A stretch of 64,000 nt of DNA from HXMU1420-13 sp024742815 (lineage in GTDB: Bacteria; Bacteroidota; Rhodothermia; Balneolales; Balneolaceae). Below, in pieces: positions 7,928-17,120 of this stretch (position 1 is the first letter of the stretch; each line of letters begins with the position of its first letter). The stretch lies in the NCBI GenBank assembly GCA_024742815.1, contig JANSXX010000017.1, forward strand, positions 15,633 through 79,632. Direction: 5' to 3'. Under the pieces are notes generated by a model. It did not search any database. It saw nothing but the letters and a program-made list of their open reading frames with translations, and was not told the DNA's origin. Position numbers and translations under genes: made by a program.

Positions 7928-9822
7928 AAAACATTGCCTTCAGCATCATCTTACTTTCCTCAATCTTTGGCTGTAAGCAAACGCCTACTTTTGTTGATGA
8001 TAATCCTGTAGATTCAGATTCCCCCTTCTACTCAGTGCCGGCCCCACACTCACCTAGTTTAAGGTTTGACGTAGCAGATTCAACGTACATCCTTAATTGG
8101 GGGCTACCTACAACCAAATATTCTAAAACGAGAGTCGATCGATATGATCCAAAAACGGATTCTTTTTCGCCCCACTTTTACGTCAATAACACGGTAGATT
8201 CTTTAGCCTACCAACCTGAGCATCAATACATCACTGAGCAAGTTAAAATCTTCAATGTATTTGAAACCGCTACTGGTGACACATTGATCTCACCAATTCA
8301 AGAACTTACTCATCGCCAATCCAGCATCGAGTTTAGTGCACTTTTGAATGCGAATAGACAGGTTACCCTAACATGGAATCATGAAATCCTTGCCGAGAAC
8401 GCAAAAGTAGTCATCGTTCGAAGGCAAGATCGTACAGATCAAGAGATTGCTCGTTTACCTGTAGAAGACTCCACCTTTACCGATCCAAACCCGGTAGATA
8501 TTTTCACTATTACCGAATACAAACTGTATGCAGTAGACGATTTCTATCAAACACCTACAGAACTGATCACTATTGGGCAAGATGGAGTAAAACCGGTTGA
8601 TAGGGTTGATTTAGTGAATGACGACACAAACAGGCTTTTGTTGGAAATTGAAACTGATATTGAATCTAAATCTGATTCAATTCTGGTTGTTCTGGAATCA
8701 ACAATAACCGGAGAGACATTTGTTAAGCGTCAAGAAACACATTATACAGGAATCAACGTAGTTCAATTGAATGAATTAGAGGGTGAATTAGCACCGTATA
8801 ATTTAAATGTTTTTAACCGCTTATTTGGAGTTTCTTCGGCTCCTTATTCCACTACTCTAAACAGTGAAGTGATATTTGGAAAACCAATAAAAACTAACCT
8901 ATCCAAAACAATTAACAATGACCTTCTATTTATTGTAAACAATGGCGAGTCGCTTGCTTTCTTAAATGTATCGCCTGAAGAACCTTATATAGCTACCCCT
9001 ACACTATTAAGTTTAGAAACCGGAACCATTACACATAGTTTTAGTGGCGACACAGCATCATCTACGTTAGAGTATGTGGAATCAACAAATACTTTATATG
9101 CAAATCAGCCGGAAGGATTATTGGTGATGGATTTAAATAACAATGATGAACGAATCATTGAGCGTCCCAGCGCTTTATTAAATTCATATATGCTACATGT
9201 TGATAATAATAGTATTGCCTACATGTATAATACACGCTACTATGTAGCTTTGTTTGATCTTAAATCAGAAACCCAAATAGGAATTTTGGAGACACCTGAG
9301 CCTCGAATACTCTTAGCAGCAGATAAACAGCATTTATTTGCTTACACATATGGTGAAGAGTATTACGATGTTTATCGAACCTCAGATCATGCTATACTTT
9401 ATTCAAGTTCTGATAAAATTGATTCCCTTCAAATAGTGCCGGATGTATTCTTTGGTGAAAATGAGATGCTATTATGGTCTAAATATTTTGGATTGTATCA
9501 TTTAGATTTAAACAATCTCGAATATCAATATATCAGTGATAATCCTGCATATGGTCATAATAATTTTCATGGCTTTTATAATGCACAAAACAGAAAATTT
9601 TATTCCATATCCAGGCAACACAATTATAACACCATGCTTAGTGTTTGGGATGTAGAATCAAAAAAGATCATACAAAACCTCGATATAACGAGCCATATAC
9701 CAAGAGGGATAGCAAATCAGACAAGATTAATTTACAGTTACCCTACTAATACATTGTATGCATTTACATACTCTGCTATGTTTGAATTCCCAATTACCCA
9801 CGAATGGTCTCTTGATGACTAA
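7924..9822 (+). CDS. large predicted lipoprotein, possibly with beta-propeller C-terminal half
   Basis: The 632-residue product begins with a lipoprotein signal (SSIFGC, Cys at about residue 17). The first half contains segments with the spacing of fibronectin type III strands (TLTWNHEILAENAKVVIVRR). The second half has repeating blocks that look like propeller blades, such as STNTLYANQPEGLLVMDLNN, KHLFAYTYGEEYYDVYRTSD and QNRKFYSISRQHNYNTMLSV. Function is unknown. It overlaps the upstream PEGA-like gene by 4 bp, so the two products may act together in the envelope. No terminator reads in this direction before the tRNA. Confidence 0.78.
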   Translation: MKNIAFSIILLSSIFGCKQTPTFVDDNPVDSDSPFYSVPAPHSPSLRFDVADSTYILNWGLPTTKYSKTRVDRYDPKTDSFSPHFYVNNTVDSLAYQPEHQYITEQVKIFNVFETATGDTLISPIQELTHRQSSIEFSALLNANRQVTLTWNHEILAENAKVVIVRRQDRTDQEIARLPVEDSTFTDPNPVDIFTITEYKLYAVDDFYQTPTELITIGQDGVKPVDRVDLVNDDTNRLLLEIETDIESKSDSILVVLESTITGETFVKRQETHYTGINVVQLNELEGELAPYNLNVFNRLFGVSSAPYSTTLNSEVIFGKPIKTNLSKTINNDLLFIVNNGESLAFLNVSPEEPYIATPTLLSLETGTITHSFSGDTASSTLEYVESTNTLYANQPEGLLVMDLNNNDERIIERPSALLNSYMLHVDNNSIAYMYNTRYYVALFDLKSETQIGILETPEPRILLAADKQHLFAYTYGEEYYDVYRTSDHAILYSSSDKIDSLQIVPDVFFGENEMLLWSKYFGLYHLDLNNLEYQYISDNPAYGHNNFHGFYNAQNRKFYSISRQHNYNTMLSVWDVESKKIIQNLDITSHIPRGIANQTRLIYSYPTNTLYAFTYSAMFEFPITHEWSLDD

Positions 9823-9851
9823 CTAGTGTTAATACTTATTGCTACAAAACA

Positions 9852-9888
9852 TAAAAAAGCCCAGCTCATTTCATTGAACCGGGCTTAT
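9852..9888 (-). terminator. intrinsic terminator downstream of the CAU tRNA
   Basis: On the minus strand AAGCCC pairs with GGGCTT across a partly paired loop and is followed by TTTTTTAT. It lies just 3' of the tRNA gene. Confidence 0.75.
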
Positions 9889-9898
9889 AATATGTTAA

Positions 9899-9975
9899 TG
9901 GTAGCGTGGGGCGGAATTGAACCGCCGACCTCACGATTATGAGTCGTGCGCTCTAACCATCTGAGCTACCACGCC
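9899..9975 (-). tRNA. tRNA with CAU anticodon (probably elongator tRNA-Met)
   Basis: The 77-nt cloverleaf begins GGCGTGGTAGCTCAG at 9975. The anticodon loop reads CTCATAA, giving CAU, and the T-arm is GGCGGTTCAATTCCGCC. The acceptor stem is GGCGTGG/CCACGCT with a first-pair G-U, discriminator A, and an encoded CCA. CAU is shared by tRNA-Met and lysidine-modified tRNA-Ile; the D-arm and anticodon stem look more like elongator Met, but this is not certain. Confidence 0.85.
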
Positions 9976-10111
9976 ATGCGTTTCGCAAAGAGCATCAAAT
10001 ATACGCACTTCCTAACTTTTGTGTTAGCACTTTTTTCAGGAAATCTGCCCAATCTAATTTTTAAGTTCCTTACCTTCATTTTTCTCCAAAATCATAAGAT
10101 TCAGATCAATA

Positions 10112-11578
10112 ATGGCGCAAAAAATCACAAAAAGAGAAAACGATTATTCACAATGGTATTTAGATGTTGTTCGGGAAGCTCAGCTCGCTGAACATTCTCC
10201 TGTTCGAGGCTGTATGGTTATCCGGCCAACCGGCATGGCGTTGTGGGAGAATATGCAACGAGGACTCGATCAGATGTTCAAAGACACCGGCCATGAAAAC
10301 GCCTACTTCCCGTTGTTCATCCCCAAATCGTTCTTATCGAAAGAAGCCCAGCACGTAGAAGGTTTTGCTAAAGAATGTGCCGTTATCACCCACTCGCGAT
10401 TGAAAGCAGTGGATGGTGGTGTTGAGGTAGATCCTGATTCGAAATTAGAGGAAGAACTGATTGTACGCCCTACCTCAGAAACTATTATCTGGGATACCTA
10501 CCGAAGCTGGATTCAATCATATCGTGATCTTCCCATTTTAGTTAATCAGTGGGCGAATGTGGTTCGATGGGAAATGAGAACCCGACTTTTCCTCAGAACC
10601 ATGGAATTTCTGTGGCAAGAAGGACATACCGCGCATGCTACAAAAGAAGAAGCCGTGGCTGAAACCAAGCAAATGCTTGAAGTGTATCGAACGTTTGCTG
10701 AAGATTATATGGCTATGCCTGTGATCACCGGAGTTAAAACCGAAAGCGAGCGCTTTGCCGGTGCCGAAGACACCTACTGCATCGAAGCATTAATGCAAGA
10801 CGGGAAAGCTCTACAAGCCGGAACCTCCCACTTTTTAGGACAAAATTTTGCCAAAGCTTTTGATGTAAAATTCCAGGATAAAGATGGTGAACACAAGCTG
10901 GTTTGGGCTACCAGCTGGGGCGTTTCGACACGATTAATCGGTGGATTAATCATGACGCATTCCGATGATCAAGGACTGGTACTGCCCCCAAAATTGGCCC
11001 CTACTCAAGTGGTTATTGTACCGATTTACCGAAAAGACGAAGAGCGTGCTGAAGTACTGGAATATGGCGATGCTATATATAATGAGCTTAAAGCGCTGGG
11101 AATTCGTGTAAAGCTAGATGATCGTGACAATTTTAAACCGGGATTCAAATTTGCAGAGCATGAAGCTCGGGGAATTCCTTTACGCATTGCCATTGGTCCA
11201 CGAGATGTGAAAAATGGAAACGTTGAATTGGCTCGAAGAGATACTCTGAACAAGAATATTGTGTCAAGAGAAGGAATTGCACAGCATATCGATGAACTTT
11301 TGGTAACTATTCAGAACGATTTATTTACTGCTGCAAAAAATCGCAGAGAAGAAATGACTTCGGAAGTGGAAACCTATGATGAGTTCAAGCAGGTGCTGGA
11401 AGAGAAAGGTGGATTTATTTACGCTCATTGGGATGGAACGACAGAAACCGAAGAGCAAATCAAGAATGAAACCAAAGCGACCGTTAGGTGCATACCACTA
11501 ACCGAAGGCACTCCTGGAAAATGCATGGTCACAGGAAAACCATCTCAACAAAAAGTGTTGTTTGCTAAAGCCTATTAA
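10112..11578 (+). CDS. proS: prolyl-tRNA synthetase, archaeal/eukaryotic type
   Basis: The 488-residue class II synthetase charges tRNA-Pro. Motif 1 lies around RPTGMALWENMQRGLDQMF (about 39-57), motif 2 around VVRWEMRTRLFLRTMEFLWQ, and motif 3 near WGVSTRLIGGLIM. The anticodon-binding domain follows (QVVIVPIYRKDEERAEVLEY) and the protein ends GKPSQQKVLFAKAY. The absence of the bacterial editing (INS) domain between motifs 2 and 3, plus this C-terminal extension, defines the shorter archaeal/eukaryotic-type ProRS found in many Bacteroidota. The nnrDE gene follows 7 nt after its stop. Confidence 0.97.
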   Translation: MAQKITKRENDYSQWYLDVVREAQLAEHSPVRGCMVIRPTGMALWENMQRGLDQMFKDTGHENAYFPLFIPKSFLSKEAQHVEGFAKECAVITHSRLKAVDGGVEVDPDSKLEEELIVRPTSETIIWDTYRSWIQSYRDLPILVNQWANVVRWEMRTRLFLRTMEFLWQEGHTAHATKEEAVAETKQMLEVYRTFAEDYMAMPVITGVKTESERFAGAEDTYCIEALMQDGKALQAGTSHFLGQNFAKAFDVKFQDKDGEHKLVWATSWGVSTRLIGGLIMTHSDDQGLVLPPKLAPTQVVIVPIYRKDEERAEVLEYGDAIYNELKALGIRVKLDDRDNFKPGFKFAEHEARGIPLRIAIGPRDVKNGNVELARRDTLNKNIVSREGIAQHIDELLVTIQNDLFTAAKNRREEMTSEVETYDEFKQVLEEKGGFIYAHWDGTTETEEQIKNETKATVRCIPLTEGTPGKCMVTGKPSQQKVLFAKAY

Positions 11579-11585
11579 TAAGCGC

Positions 11586-13091
11586 ATGCAAATCCCGCAC
11601 AAGTATCATATTACATCCGCAGAGCAAAACCGTCGTATGGATTCAAAAACCATCAACGAGTTTGGTATTGATGGTTTTACCCTGATGGAAATTGCAGGCA
11701 CCCGAGCTGCGGACTATATCATGCAGCACTCCGAAACTGGGTCAAAAGTGCTCCTCGTTTGCGGGAAGGGAAATAATGCAGGTGATGCTTTTGTGGTTGG
11801 AAGAATTCTCTCTCAACAAGGTTATAAGTGTAGTTATTTTCTTTGCTTTGGGGATGAAGACCTTTCCGCAGATGCGCAAAAAAACTATGAACTGCTTCTA
11901 AAATTAGATTCCGATTTACCCATCATAACGGAATTAAGTGAACTGGATACGAGAAACTACGATGTTATAGTTGATGGAATTTTCGGTACAGGATTAACTT
12001 CAGAAGTTCGCTCACCAATCGACGAAGTTATCGACCTGATTAATTCTTCAACCGCAACTGTTTTTGCTTTAGATATCCCGTCCGGACTTTCTTCAGATAC
12101 CGGCAGGTTAATGGGAGCCTCTGTGCGCGCTCACTATACTTTAAGTTTTGGAGCGCTAAAAGCAGGTAGCTTTCTGAACGACGGCAAAGAAATCTGTGGC
12201 GAAGTAATACTATGCGATCTACCGTTTCCGAATGAATATCGGGAACATGCCGGTTATTTGATTGATGAGGATTGGGTTGAAATCAACAGCATTCCTAAGA
12301 AACAACGAGAGCATAAATATGCCGAAGGAATGCTCTACATCATTGCAGGCTCGGAAGGTTTAACCGGAGCGGCAATTCTCGCGGCAAAAAGTGCTTGGGC
12401 TAAGGAATTAGGGGCTGTTACCGTAATTACTCCAAAAGCATTGCTGGATATCTATGAAAAAACGATCATCCAGATCATAAAAAAACCAGTTGGCAACTCT
12501 TCTGATACTCATTTCACTAGTAAACATCTGAATGATGTACTAGAAATTCTCCAACAAAAAAAAGGAACCATTTTGATTGGTCCGGGTTTAGGCAGAGAAT
12601 CAGAAACTCTCGAATTTGTACGAGCTTTGCTTAAACAATACGATGGAAGTGCAGTGATTGACGCCGACGCACTCTTTGCCCTTGATGAAGCTACTATTCA
12701 ACAAAAACCAGCAAATACTCAGTGGATATTAACACCCCACCCGGGCGAATTGTCTCGATTATTGACCGATTCTAATTCGCTCGATGATGATTTTAACCGA
12801 ATGATTCAGGTGTCTGCTTTTGCAAAGAAACACAATATTACCATCCTCTCTAAAGGATACCCGGGAATTCTTGCTTCAAAAAATGGTGAAGCTTTTCTAA
12901 CTACCTACGACTCGCGCATCTTTGCCCGTGCAGGATTCGGCGATGTACTTGCCGGTAAAATTGGCGCTTTTTGGCTAACAGAACAAAACGAAATCATTGC
13001 TTCTAGTAAAGCATTACTCCAAGGTTATCAAAAAGCACGGCTCGTCCTAGAAATGGGGAAAAATGCTCCAGAACCGTTGGATATCATTTGA
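11586..13091 (+). CDS. nnrD/nnrE: bifunctional NAD(P)H-hydrate epimerase / ADP-dependent NAD(P)H-hydrate dehydratase
   Basis: The N-terminal YjeF_N domain (about 1-215) has the Rossmann-like KVLLVCGKGNNAGDAFVVGR and DVIVDGIFGTGL blocks of the epimerase. The C-terminal ribokinase-like domain (about 225-501) has GSEGLTGAAILAAKSAW, TILIGPGLGRESE, LTPHPGELSRLL and the GFGDVLAG loop of the dehydratase. Together they repair hydrated NADH and NADPH. The ATG at 11586, 7 nt after proS, is preferred over an upstream TTG inside proS. The gene overlaps the next start by 1 nt. Confidence 0.95.
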   Translation: MQIPHKYHITSAEQNRRMDSKTINEFGIDGFTLMEIAGTRAADYIMQHSETGSKVLLVCGKGNNAGDAFVVGRILSQQGYKCSYFLCFGDEDLSADAQKNYELLLKLDSDLPIITELSELDTRNYDVIVDGIFGTGLTSEVRSPIDEVIDLINSSTATVFALDIPSGLSSDTGRLMGASVRAHYTLSFGALKAGSFLNDGKEICGEVILCDLPFPNEYREHAGYLIDEDWVEINSIPKKQREHKYAEGMLYIIAGSEGLTGAAILAAKSAWAKELGAVTVITPKALLDIYEKTIIQIIKKPVGNSSDTHFTSKHLNDVLEILQQKKGTILIGPGLGRESETLEFVRALLKQYDGSAVIDADALFALDEATIQQKPANTQWILTPHPGELSRLLTDSNSLDDDFNRMIQVSAFAKKHNITILSKGYPGILASKNGEAFLTTYDSRIFARAGFGDVLAGKIGAFWLTEQNEIIASSKALLQGYQKARLVLEMGKNAPEPLDII

Positions 13092-13474
13092 TGGATGTTT
13101 TACTAAAATATCGGAACTCCATCTTTCTACTCTTTTTGGGCGTTACACTTTCAATCTTGGTTGGAACTTTATATCCGGCTGAGAAACTATCTAAAATCAA
13201 CATCTGGGATTACGATAAACTTGCCCACTTTGCATTATTTGCTGTCTGGACTTTTCTTTTTGGCCTCGTTTCTGCCGCCAAGAATAAAAAACGGCCGAAC
13301 TTATGGCTCGTATTTTGGTTGAGTTTATTTTTTGGGCTAGCAGTTGAAATACTACAGTTCATCCTGCCAACAAATCGAAGTCCGGAGTTATATGATTTTA
13401 TAGCAGACGCGCTCGGTTCAGGAGCAGCAATTATAGTTTTAAATCAGATTTTTAAGAACAAAAATACGACTTAG
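13091..13474 (+). CDS. VanZ-like membrane protein
   Basis: The 127-residue product has about four membrane segments. The pattern WDYDKLAHFALFAVWTFLFG, then FFGLAVEILQFILPTNRSPELYDFIADALGSG, is the VanZ-like signature: a KxxHF motif, then an E-x-x-Q motif, then a D-x-x-A-N/D motif before the last helix. Its role outside glycopeptide resistance is unknown. The ATG at 13091 shares its first base with the nnrDE stop, giving tight coupling in the proS unit. Confidence 0.87.
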   Translation: MDVLLKYRNSIFLLFLGVTLSILVGTLYPAEKLSKINIWDYDKLAHFALFAVWTFLFGLVSAAKNKKRPNLWLVFWLSLFFGLAVEILQFILPTNRSPELYDFIADALGSGAAIIVLNQIFKNKNTT

Positions 13475-13560
13475 AGCCTGCCCTTACATCTTAATGCGAT
13501 AACATCGCTAAACTGCTCTTTTATTTTTATTGATGTCAATTACAATAAAAACAGGGCATC

Positions 13561-14205
13561 ATGAAAAAAAGCACCCATCACACGTTTAAGCAAAATTATA
13601 CCCTCTTCATTCAAACAGGATTAATTTTATCACTGATATTTCTTCTTGCATTCACTAAATCAACAATTAGATTTGAATCGCAAAATCTAACCTTCCAACC
13701 TGTGGATGGAATAGATGTAGAGGTGATCGAAATACCGAATACAGATGAAATTAAACCGGCTCCTGCAAAACCATACATTCCCATCGAGGTTCCGGAAGAC
13801 GCCCCTATCGAAGAACAAGACATCGAGTTTCCGGAATTTGAATTATATGAATCAAAAATATCATTACCTCCCTCTCAAAATGTAGATGAACAAGAAGAAA
13901 TACTTGAAGGCTGGGGTGTTGAAGTAATGCCCATTATGTTGGGTGGCTTGAAAGCGTTGTACGCTGAACTAAAATATCCGGAAATGGCAAAACGCGCTGC
14001 CATCGAAGGTAAAGTTATTGTTCAATTTACTGTGAACAAATTGGGTGAAGTAGAAAACCCAGAAATATTACGCGGTATAGGCGGCGGTTGCAACGAAGAA
14101 GTGCTAAGAGTTTTAAAAAAGATGAAGTTTTCACCGGGTATTCAAAATGATCGACCTGTGAATGTGCGCATGACTCAAACCGTTGTTTTTAAACTCACAA
14201 ATTAA
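13561..14205 (+). CDS. tonB: TonB-like energy transducer (first of two tandem copies)
   Basis: The 214-residue product has an N-terminal membrane anchor (about 17-33) after a basic, polar start, an acidic and proline-containing periplasmic linker, and a C-terminal TonB domain from about residue 125 (LKYPEMAKRAAIEGKVIVQF, VNKLGEVENPEILRGIGGGC, FSPGIQNDRPVNVRM). TonB couples inner-membrane proton motive force to outer-membrane receptors. The linker is short of long Pro runs compared with the next gene. No exbB or exbD is nearby. Confidence 0.92.
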   Translation: MKKSTHHTFKQNYTLFIQTGLILSLIFLLAFTKSTIRFESQNLTFQPVDGIDVEVIEIPNTDEIKPAPAKPYIPIEVPEDAPIEEQDIEFPEFELYESKISLPPSQNVDEQEEILEGWGVEVMPIMLGGLKALYAELKYPEMAKRAAIEGKVIVQFTVNKLGEVENPEILRGIGGGCNEEVLRVLKKMKFSPGIQNDRPVNVRMTQTVVFKLTN

Positions 14206-14266
14206 GTAAAAAACTAAATTCGTATTATTTTCGTTACGCTAACGTAATAATGGGATTAAATACTTG

Positions 14267-14295
14267 CGGGCTTTTAAAAAAATCCCGTTCTTTTT
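14267..14295 (+). terminator. possible terminator between the tonB-like genes
   Basis: CGGG (14267-14270) and TTTT pair with AAAA and CCCG (14284-14287) across one mismatch, followed by TTCTTTTT. It is weak, so readthrough into the second gene is likely. Confidence 0.45.
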
Positions 14296-14324
14296 ACACC
14301 CTATAAATTAATCAAGACCAGAAT

Positions 14325-14981
14325 ATGACTAACGAACGCAAAAACGCGAAGGCAGACTTGAGGAGATCGTATAACATCACTCTTCAATTCGGTCTTATCG
14401 TTGCCTTATTATTTATGATTGGACTTGTTCGCGTAAACCTGTACAGCGAACCTCCAACTCCACCACCCATCGAGCAAATGGAAGAAGTGGTGATGGAAGA
14501 AGTTATTCAAACCAAGCAAATTGAAACCCCTCCACCTCCACCTCGTCCGCCGGTTCCTGTTGAAGTTCCCAACGACGAAATTATCGAGGATGATGTAGTG
14601 GATCTTGATCTTGAATTCGACCTTGACGGTCCGATGGATCTTCCACCACCTCCACCACCTCAGGAAGAAGAAGAGGAAGATTTCTTTGTAGTGGTTGAAA
14701 ACATGCCGGAACTACAAGGTGGTTTGGCCGCTCTTCAACGTAAAGTTAAATACCCTGAGATGGCGCGTCGTGCCGGAATCGAAGGACGTGTAACTGTTCA
14801 GTTTATCGTGAATGAGCGTGGCGAAGTTGAAAATCCTCGCGTGATTCGTGGAATCGGCGGTGGTTGCGACGAAGCAGCACTTGAAGCCGTAAAGCAAGCT
14901 AAATTCACTCCAGGTATGCAGCGTGGTCGTCCGGTAAGAGTTCAGTACTCTTTACCTATTGTTTTCCGTCTGCAAAACTAA
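14325..14981 (+). CDS. tonB: TonB-like energy transducer (second tandem copy)
   Basis: The 218-residue paralogue of the preceding gene has a membrane anchor at about 18-36, a long Pro/Glu-rich linker with PPPPPRPPVPVEVP and PPPPPPQEEEEEDFF, and a C-terminal TonB domain (VKYPEMARRAGIEGRVTVQF, VNERGEVENPRVIRGIGGGC). The C-terminal domains of the two copies are much closer to each other than the linkers, as expected after duplication with relaxed linker constraint. It may serve the receptor at 42.5-45.2 kb, which is inference. Confidence 0.94.
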   Translation: MTNERKNAKADLRRSYNITLQFGLIVALLFMIGLVRVNLYSEPPTPPPIEQMEEVVMEEVIQTKQIETPPPPPRPPVPVEVPNDEIIEDDVVDLDLEFDLDGPMDLPPPPPPQEEEEEDFFVVVENMPELQGGLAALQRKVKYPEMARRAGIEGRVTVQFIVNERGEVENPRVIRGIGGGCDEAALEAVKQAKFTPGMQRGRPVRVQYSLPIVFRLQN

Positions 14982-15005
14982 TTGAAAAGCAGATTTATCA
15001 AATTC

Positions 15006-15038
15006 AAAGCCCGCTCATCTGAGTGGGCTTTTTTTTTG
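15006..15038 (+). terminator. intrinsic terminator of the second tonB-like gene
   Basis: AAGCCCGCTCA pairs imperfectly with TGAGTGGGCTT and is followed by eight or more T residues. Confidence 0.9.
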
Positions 15039-15047
15039 CGCTTATTC

Positions 15048-15464
15048 CTAGTCCACCCAGGCTTTAAATCGATTTAGTACTTCTTTTAAGTTTTCAAACC
15101 CAACTAGGTTAATTGCCTCTTCTAATTTCACCCATTCTATCTGTTCGATTCCTTCGTCAGTTTGTGGTGTAAATGATCCCATTCGTGGGAAAATCATCGA
15201 GTACCAATAGGTGGTTTTACCAAAATGAGTGTTTTTTTGGGTGTATTCATGATAGGTAGTTCCTAAATCTGAAAGGATCATAGGAAGTTCACTACCTGTT
15301 TCTTCTGCTACTTCACGAGCAGCGCACATCGCAATCGACTCCCCTTTTTCGAGTTTTCCTTTTGGTATGTCCCAAACGCCGTTTCTGTAGATAAGAAGTA
15401 CCGCCGGCTCTCCATCTTTAAGTGTAAACACTACCCCACCGGCGGCAGTAATTGGCTTAGGCAC
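15048..15464 (-). CDS. Nudix hydrolase
   Basis: The 138-residue product carries the Nudix box G-x5-E-x7-R-E-V-x-E-E-x-G within GKLEKGESIAMCAAREVAEE (about residues 36-56), with TG following. This motif binds Mg2+ for hydrolysis of nucleoside diphosphates linked to another group. The preceding GVWDIPKG is also typical. The substrate cannot be told from sequence. The gene begins 2 nt after the DUF1844 stop, so the two are cotranscribed. Confidence 0.92.
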   Translation of the reverse strand: MPKPITAAGGVVFTLKDGEPAVLLIYRNGVWDIPKGKLEKGESIAMCAAREVAEETGSELPMILSDLGTTYHEYTQKNTHFGKTTYWYSMIFPRMGSFTPQTDEGIEQIEWVKLEEAINLVGFENLKEVLNRFKAWVD

Positions 15465-15466
15465 GA

Positions 15467-15793
15467 TTACTCTTCTGATGATTCTGCTGGCGTTGCTTCT
15501 GAGGAGGCATCATCTTTTTTAGAAGCTTCATCGGCGTAATTCAACCGAAGTGTTGTTAATGTTTGATCCAAAAAGCCCTTTAATTCTTTAGGTAAATTTC
15601 CTTCGGTATATTTTTCTAGTACCGAAAGTGTATCGATAGCGTATTTTGCCGATGCGAGATCCCGTTCGATAGCGTCGGTAGCAGGATTTTTTAGCTTTCC
15701 TAAACCCATCATTCCAATCTGTTGATGCTGTTGAATCAACATCATAAATAGCAATTGGTCTTGCTGATCTTTATTTAAGGAACCTTCGTTCAT
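15467..15793 (-). CDS. DUF1844 family protein
   Basis: The 108-residue product contains LLFMMLIQQHQQIGMMGLGK, then KNPATDAIERDLASAKYAID and LEKYTEGNLPKEL, the conserved DUF1844 blocks, with a charged and Ser-rich tail. Function is unknown. It is the first gene of a two-gene minus-strand unit with the Nudix gene. Confidence 0.85.
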   Translation of the reverse strand: MNEGSLNKDQQDQLLFMMLIQQHQQIGMMGLGKLKNPATDAIERDLASAKYAIDTLSVLEKYTEGNLPKELKGFLDQTLTTLRLNYADEASKKDDASSEATPAESSEE

Positions 15794-15896
15794 AGTGCTC
15801 TAATTTTTAAAAGTTATCCGTCTACATTTATTGCTGATTTAAACTTAATAAAGTTCTTTTTTCTTTACCTTGGTTAAATCATCAAAGATAGAATAT

Positions 15897-17096
15897 ATGG
15901 CTGTTTTAAGACCTTTTAAAGCGTGGCGACCCAAAGCAGAATTTGTTAAGGATATTATTTCAGTGCCTTACGACGTAATTGAAACGGAAGAGGCAAGAGT
16001 TTTGGCTGGCGATAATGAGTATTCTTTCCTTCGAGTGGTCCGTCCAGAAATAAACCTTCCTGCGTCTACTTCTATTTATGCTGACGAAGTGTATGAATCC
16101 GGCGCCAAAACGCTTACCAAGTTTTTGCATTCGGATAAGTTTACGCAAGAAGTTGAGTCAGCTATTTATGTTTATCAACTAATCTGGAATAATAAAACCA
16201 TTACCGGTTTGTTTGGGTGCGTTTCTGTTGAAGATTATGATTCGGGAGTAATTTTAAAGCACGAGAATACACGTCCTGATAAGGAAGATGATCGCACCAA
16301 ACACTTGATTGCTCAAAATGCACATGCAGAACCTGTAATGATGACTTTTGAAACCAATGAAGAACTTCAACAGATTATTGAGCAGACAACCACAACTGAA
16401 CCCATCTTCGATTTAATTGACGAACAAAATGTTGGGCACCGAATTTGGCAGGTGAAAACTGACCAATCAAAAGCGGTATCGACACTTTTTGAAGAAATTC
16501 CGCATCTGTATATCGCTGATGGACATCATCGATGTGCAAGTGCGTCCAGAGCAGCGAAGGAAGTTGTTCTTTCCGAATATCCGGAAGCTCGCTTTTTCCC
16601 CGCTGTTTTGTTCCCTTTAGATGAAGTAAATATATTAGCTTACAACCGAGTTATTTATCAAATCCCAGATGATTTTCTCGATAAACTGAGATCAACATTC
16701 GATCTTAAAGCTACTGAAAATCCCAAACCAGATAATCCGGGTACCATTTGTATCTATTTGGATGGTAAGTGGTACAAAACAGATCTTCCGGAATCTAAAT
16801 CAACTACCGTCGAATCTCAGCTTGATGTGGCTCGCTTACAAGAATTTATATTAGAACCGTTACTGGGAATCAGCGATCAACGGACAGATAAAAATATTTC
16901 CTTCGTTGGTGGAATTCACGGCACCGATAAATTAGAAGAGCTGGTAAATGGTCAAGAAGCTCAAATGGCTATTAGTTTGTATCCGACAAGTATACATGAA
17001 TTAGTGAATGTATCGGATGCAGGAGCACTTATGCCTCCGAAATCAACCTGGTTCGAACCAAAGCTGAAATCCGGATTTTTAATTCATACTTTTTAA
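15897..17096 (+). CDS. DUF1015 family protein
   Basis: The 399-residue product begins MAVLRPFKAWRP, and SVPYDVIETEEAR, ILKHENTRPDKEDDRTKHLIA and LYIADGHHRCASA are the DUF1015 core blocks. The D-G-H-H-R motif suggests a nucleotide- or serine-handling role: a related archaeal protein is an ADP-dependent serine kinase (SerK), and this gene sits 24 bp upstream of serC. A link to serine/phosphoserine metabolism is therefore plausible but unproven here. The ATG at 15897 is preferred over the TTG at 15870 because conserved sequence begins there. Confidence 0.9.
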   Translation: MAVLRPFKAWRPKAEFVKDIISVPYDVIETEEARVLAGDNEYSFLRVVRPEINLPASTSIYADEVYESGAKTLTKFLHSDKFTQEVESAIYVYQLIWNNKTITGLFGCVSVEDYDSGVILKHENTRPDKEDDRTKHLIAQNAHAEPVMMTFETNEELQQIIEQTTTTEPIFDLIDEQNVGHRIWQVKTDQSKAVSTLFEEIPHLYIADGHHRCASASRAAKEVVLSEYPEARFFPAVLFPLDEVNILAYNRVIYQIPDDFLDKLRSTFDLKATENPKPDNPGTICIYLDGKWYKTDLPESKSTTVESQLDVARLQEFILEPLLGISDQRTDKNISFVGGIHGTDKLEELVNGQEAQMAISLYPTSIHELVNVSDAGALMPPKSTWFEPKLKSGFLIHTF

Positions 17097-17120
17097 CCTC
17101 ACACTCATCAAGTTTAAACA

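Noticed and set aside
9946..10191. An 81-residue open frame across the tRNA and the proS start
   Set aside because: It overlaps the tRNA gene and the conserved proS N-terminus and has no recognisable domain.
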